Part shown: piece by piece, positions 31,498 through 32,392 of the stretch | Layout: each line of letters begins with the position of its first letter | Position numbering within the stretch: position 1 is the stretch's first letter | From: Synechococcus sp. AG-673-A03 | Lineage (GTDB): Bacteria; Cyanobacteriota; Cyanobacteriia; PCC-6307; Cyanobiaceae | DNA length: 32,392 bases | Reading direction: 5' to 3' | NCBI GenBank assembly: GCA_003211275.1 | Contig: QCTE01000018.1 | Coordinates: 1-32,392 of the forward strand | Translations under genes and position numbers: made by a program | The notes under the pieces: model-generated | Database searches by the model: none | What the model saw: only the letters and a program-made list of their open reading frames with translations | Told to the model about the DNA's origin: nothing

Positions 31498-31716
31498 TCA
31501 ATCGTCATAGACGCGGCACTCATCAGCTTCCGGGTTGTTTTCGCAATAGAGCTCAATGGGAGTGGGATCGTGGCTGTCGCCGGGATGCTCCTTCTTGTAG
31601 TCCTGCAGGGACTCAAGCTCTTCGCTGAAGTGGCGAACCTTGGCATCATTGCCCTCTGCCTTGGCAGCTTCAAGCTCGCTCTGGTCCTTCTTGATGTGTT
31701 CGTCGATGGATTTCAT
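31498..31716 (-). CDS. cp12: CP12 Calvin-cycle regulator, C-terminal-Cys type
   Basis: This 72-aa protein ends with the CP12 signature ELYCENNPEADECRVYDD (C58 and C67 as the GAPDH-binding disulfide pair). CP12 is a disordered linker that binds GAPDH and PRK in the dark and inactivates them when oxidised. The first half is helical and charged (MKSIDEHIKKDQSELEAAKA), and EELESLQDYKKEH aligns roughly with the AWD-VEEL core, but the N-terminal Cys pair and the AWD residues are missing. So GAPDH binding is expected and PRK regulation may differ. ATG 31716 is preferred to longer frames starting at 31818. Monocistronic, ending before the strong terminator. Confidence 0.9.
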   Translation of the reverse strand: MKSIDEHIKKDQSELEAAKAEGNDAKVRHFSEELESLQDYKKEHPGDSHDPTPIELYCENNPEADECRVYDD

Positions 31717-31873
31717 GGAGTCGTTGGCGTGTCCCAACCAATGTCGACGCCTACACCATACGGCCGTTGCGCTGTGCTGCCAGCTGCCTGACATCAGACC
31801 TCGTTTCCGTATCAACACTCATGACCTGGTCGAGTGACCTCGGCTACCAGCAAAGAAGAAAGGGTTCGTGGTC

Positions 31874-32371
31874 ATGGTGCGAATCAGGCAACGACAGGGG
31901 CGCCACTTCATGGATGAAGAGGGCCGCATGTTCTGGATCAATGGTCCGGAGAACTTCTGCTATCTCTCAGAACAGCGTCAGTGGCGTTGCGGTCTGAGCT
32001 TTCAGGAGGTTCTTGAGTGGAAGCAATGTGCTCCTTCAGGGCTGGTGAGTCAGCGCTTCAGCTCATTACAAGCCGCCTGTGAGGCCTTCGAGCACAACCA
32101 GATTTTTTGGTCGCATGATCTTCACCTGCGTCGCATGGGTGACCAGATGGCCCTGCATCGCTCAGCGGACGATTACCGCCCCACCGTGATGAAGCTGGCG
32201 GAAGCCGCTGGTCGAGCAGTGAGACCAGCGCCATGGAGTGGTCGCCCCTCCATTCCATTGAGCTGTCCTGTTCCCTTGATGAACTCCAACGCGGGTCTGG
32301 TTGGTGACTCCGGCGGAGAACTGACGCATCCTCGTCGCCGCCGCCGTTCTCTCAGGGAACCAGTTCACTGA
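31874..32371 (+). CDS. Hypothetical protein (165 aa)
   Basis: The frame begins MVRIRQRQGRHFMDEEGRMF. It continues with a compact, Trp- and Cys-containing domain (WINGPENFCYLSEQRQWRCG, then SFQEVLEWKQCAPSGLVSQR) and a second helical part with AACEAFEHNQIFWSHDLHLR. The last third is Pro/Arg/Ser-rich and likely disordered. No membrane span. GTG 31868 and ATG 31910 (MDEEGRMFW) are alternative starts. Codon use is core-like. No family recognised. Confidence 0.6.
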   Translation: MVRIRQRQGRHFMDEEGRMFWINGPENFCYLSEQRQWRCGLSFQEVLEWKQCAPSGLVSQRFSSLQAACEAFEHNQIFWSHDLHLRRMGDQMALHRSADDYRPTVMKLAEAAGRAVRPAPWSGRPSIPLSCPVPLMNSNAGLVGDSGGELTHPRRRRRSLREPVH

Positions 32372-32392
32372 GTTCCAGCCAGCGTTCTTCAC
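32352..32392 (-). CDS. 3' end of a minus-strand gene, possibly an ABC-F ATPase (partial)
   Basis: At the right edge a minus-strand frame gives ...EERWLELSELVP before TGA at 32352-32354. The EERWLELSE ending resembles the C-terminal helix of ABC-F type ATPases (Uup-like). Only 12 residues are visible, and they point towards the end of the gene at 31874. Confidence 0.35.
   Translation of the reverse strand, partial: EERWLELSELVP

Overview
The window reads as the chromosome of a marine picocyanobacterium, most likely a marine Synechococcus. The evidence is a high-light-inducible protein, an IsiA chlorophyll protein, a flavodoxin, a BicA-type bicarbonate transporter, CP12, a cyanobacterial-type DnaJ, HemB with an Asp-rich metal site, and many tiny orphan genes of the kind common in these genomes. 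The assignment comes from family recognition only; no search was run.

Layout. (1) 1-1.9 kb: small orphan genes and an Hli protein. (2) 1.9-5.0 kb: a probable integrated-element remnant, with a tyrosine recombinase, three 11-bp-spaced direct repeats upstream of it, a chain of overlapping small accessory ORFs, and inverted repeats at the left edge. (3) 5.0-16.4 kb: an AT-rich, sparsely coding accessory stretch. It holds small unknown proteins (DUF3764, DUF3303, Nif11-like, MAPEG), a secreted histidine phosphatase, a divergent PiT-like permease, a LuxR-type regulator with an atypical receiver half, and several very short single-membrane-span reading frames. (4) 17.0-21.2 kb: an iron-stress module. 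isiA ends in a strong terminator; then come remains of a broken gene, an alpha/beta-hydrolase-fold protein without the nucleophile serine, a thioredoxin-reductase-like flavoprotein that keeps CxxC but has lost the usual NADPH motifs, and a convergent flavodoxin gene (isiB). (5) 21.7-32.4 kb: GC-richer core genome. It contains bicA with a periplasmic thioredoxin-like gene, divergent from dnaJ-hemB-VOC-mutS2; then a MalK-type ABC ATPase divergent from obgE, a small conserved gene, cp12 and a hypothetical gene.

How the genes may work together. IsiA and flavodoxin are the classical iron-limitation replacements for antenna/PSI support and for ferredoxin. The hydrolase and reductase genes are 2 bp apart, lie between isiA and isiB, and share a terminator with isiB. 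The reductase lacks NADPH motifs, so it may take electrons from flavodoxin/ferredoxin or pass them between flavins (a DDOR-like enzyme). This is the most interesting candidate system here. The bicA/thioredoxin pair and the CP12 variant belong to carbon acquisition and Calvin-cycle control. No rRNA, tRNA, CRISPR array or intact transposase was seen.
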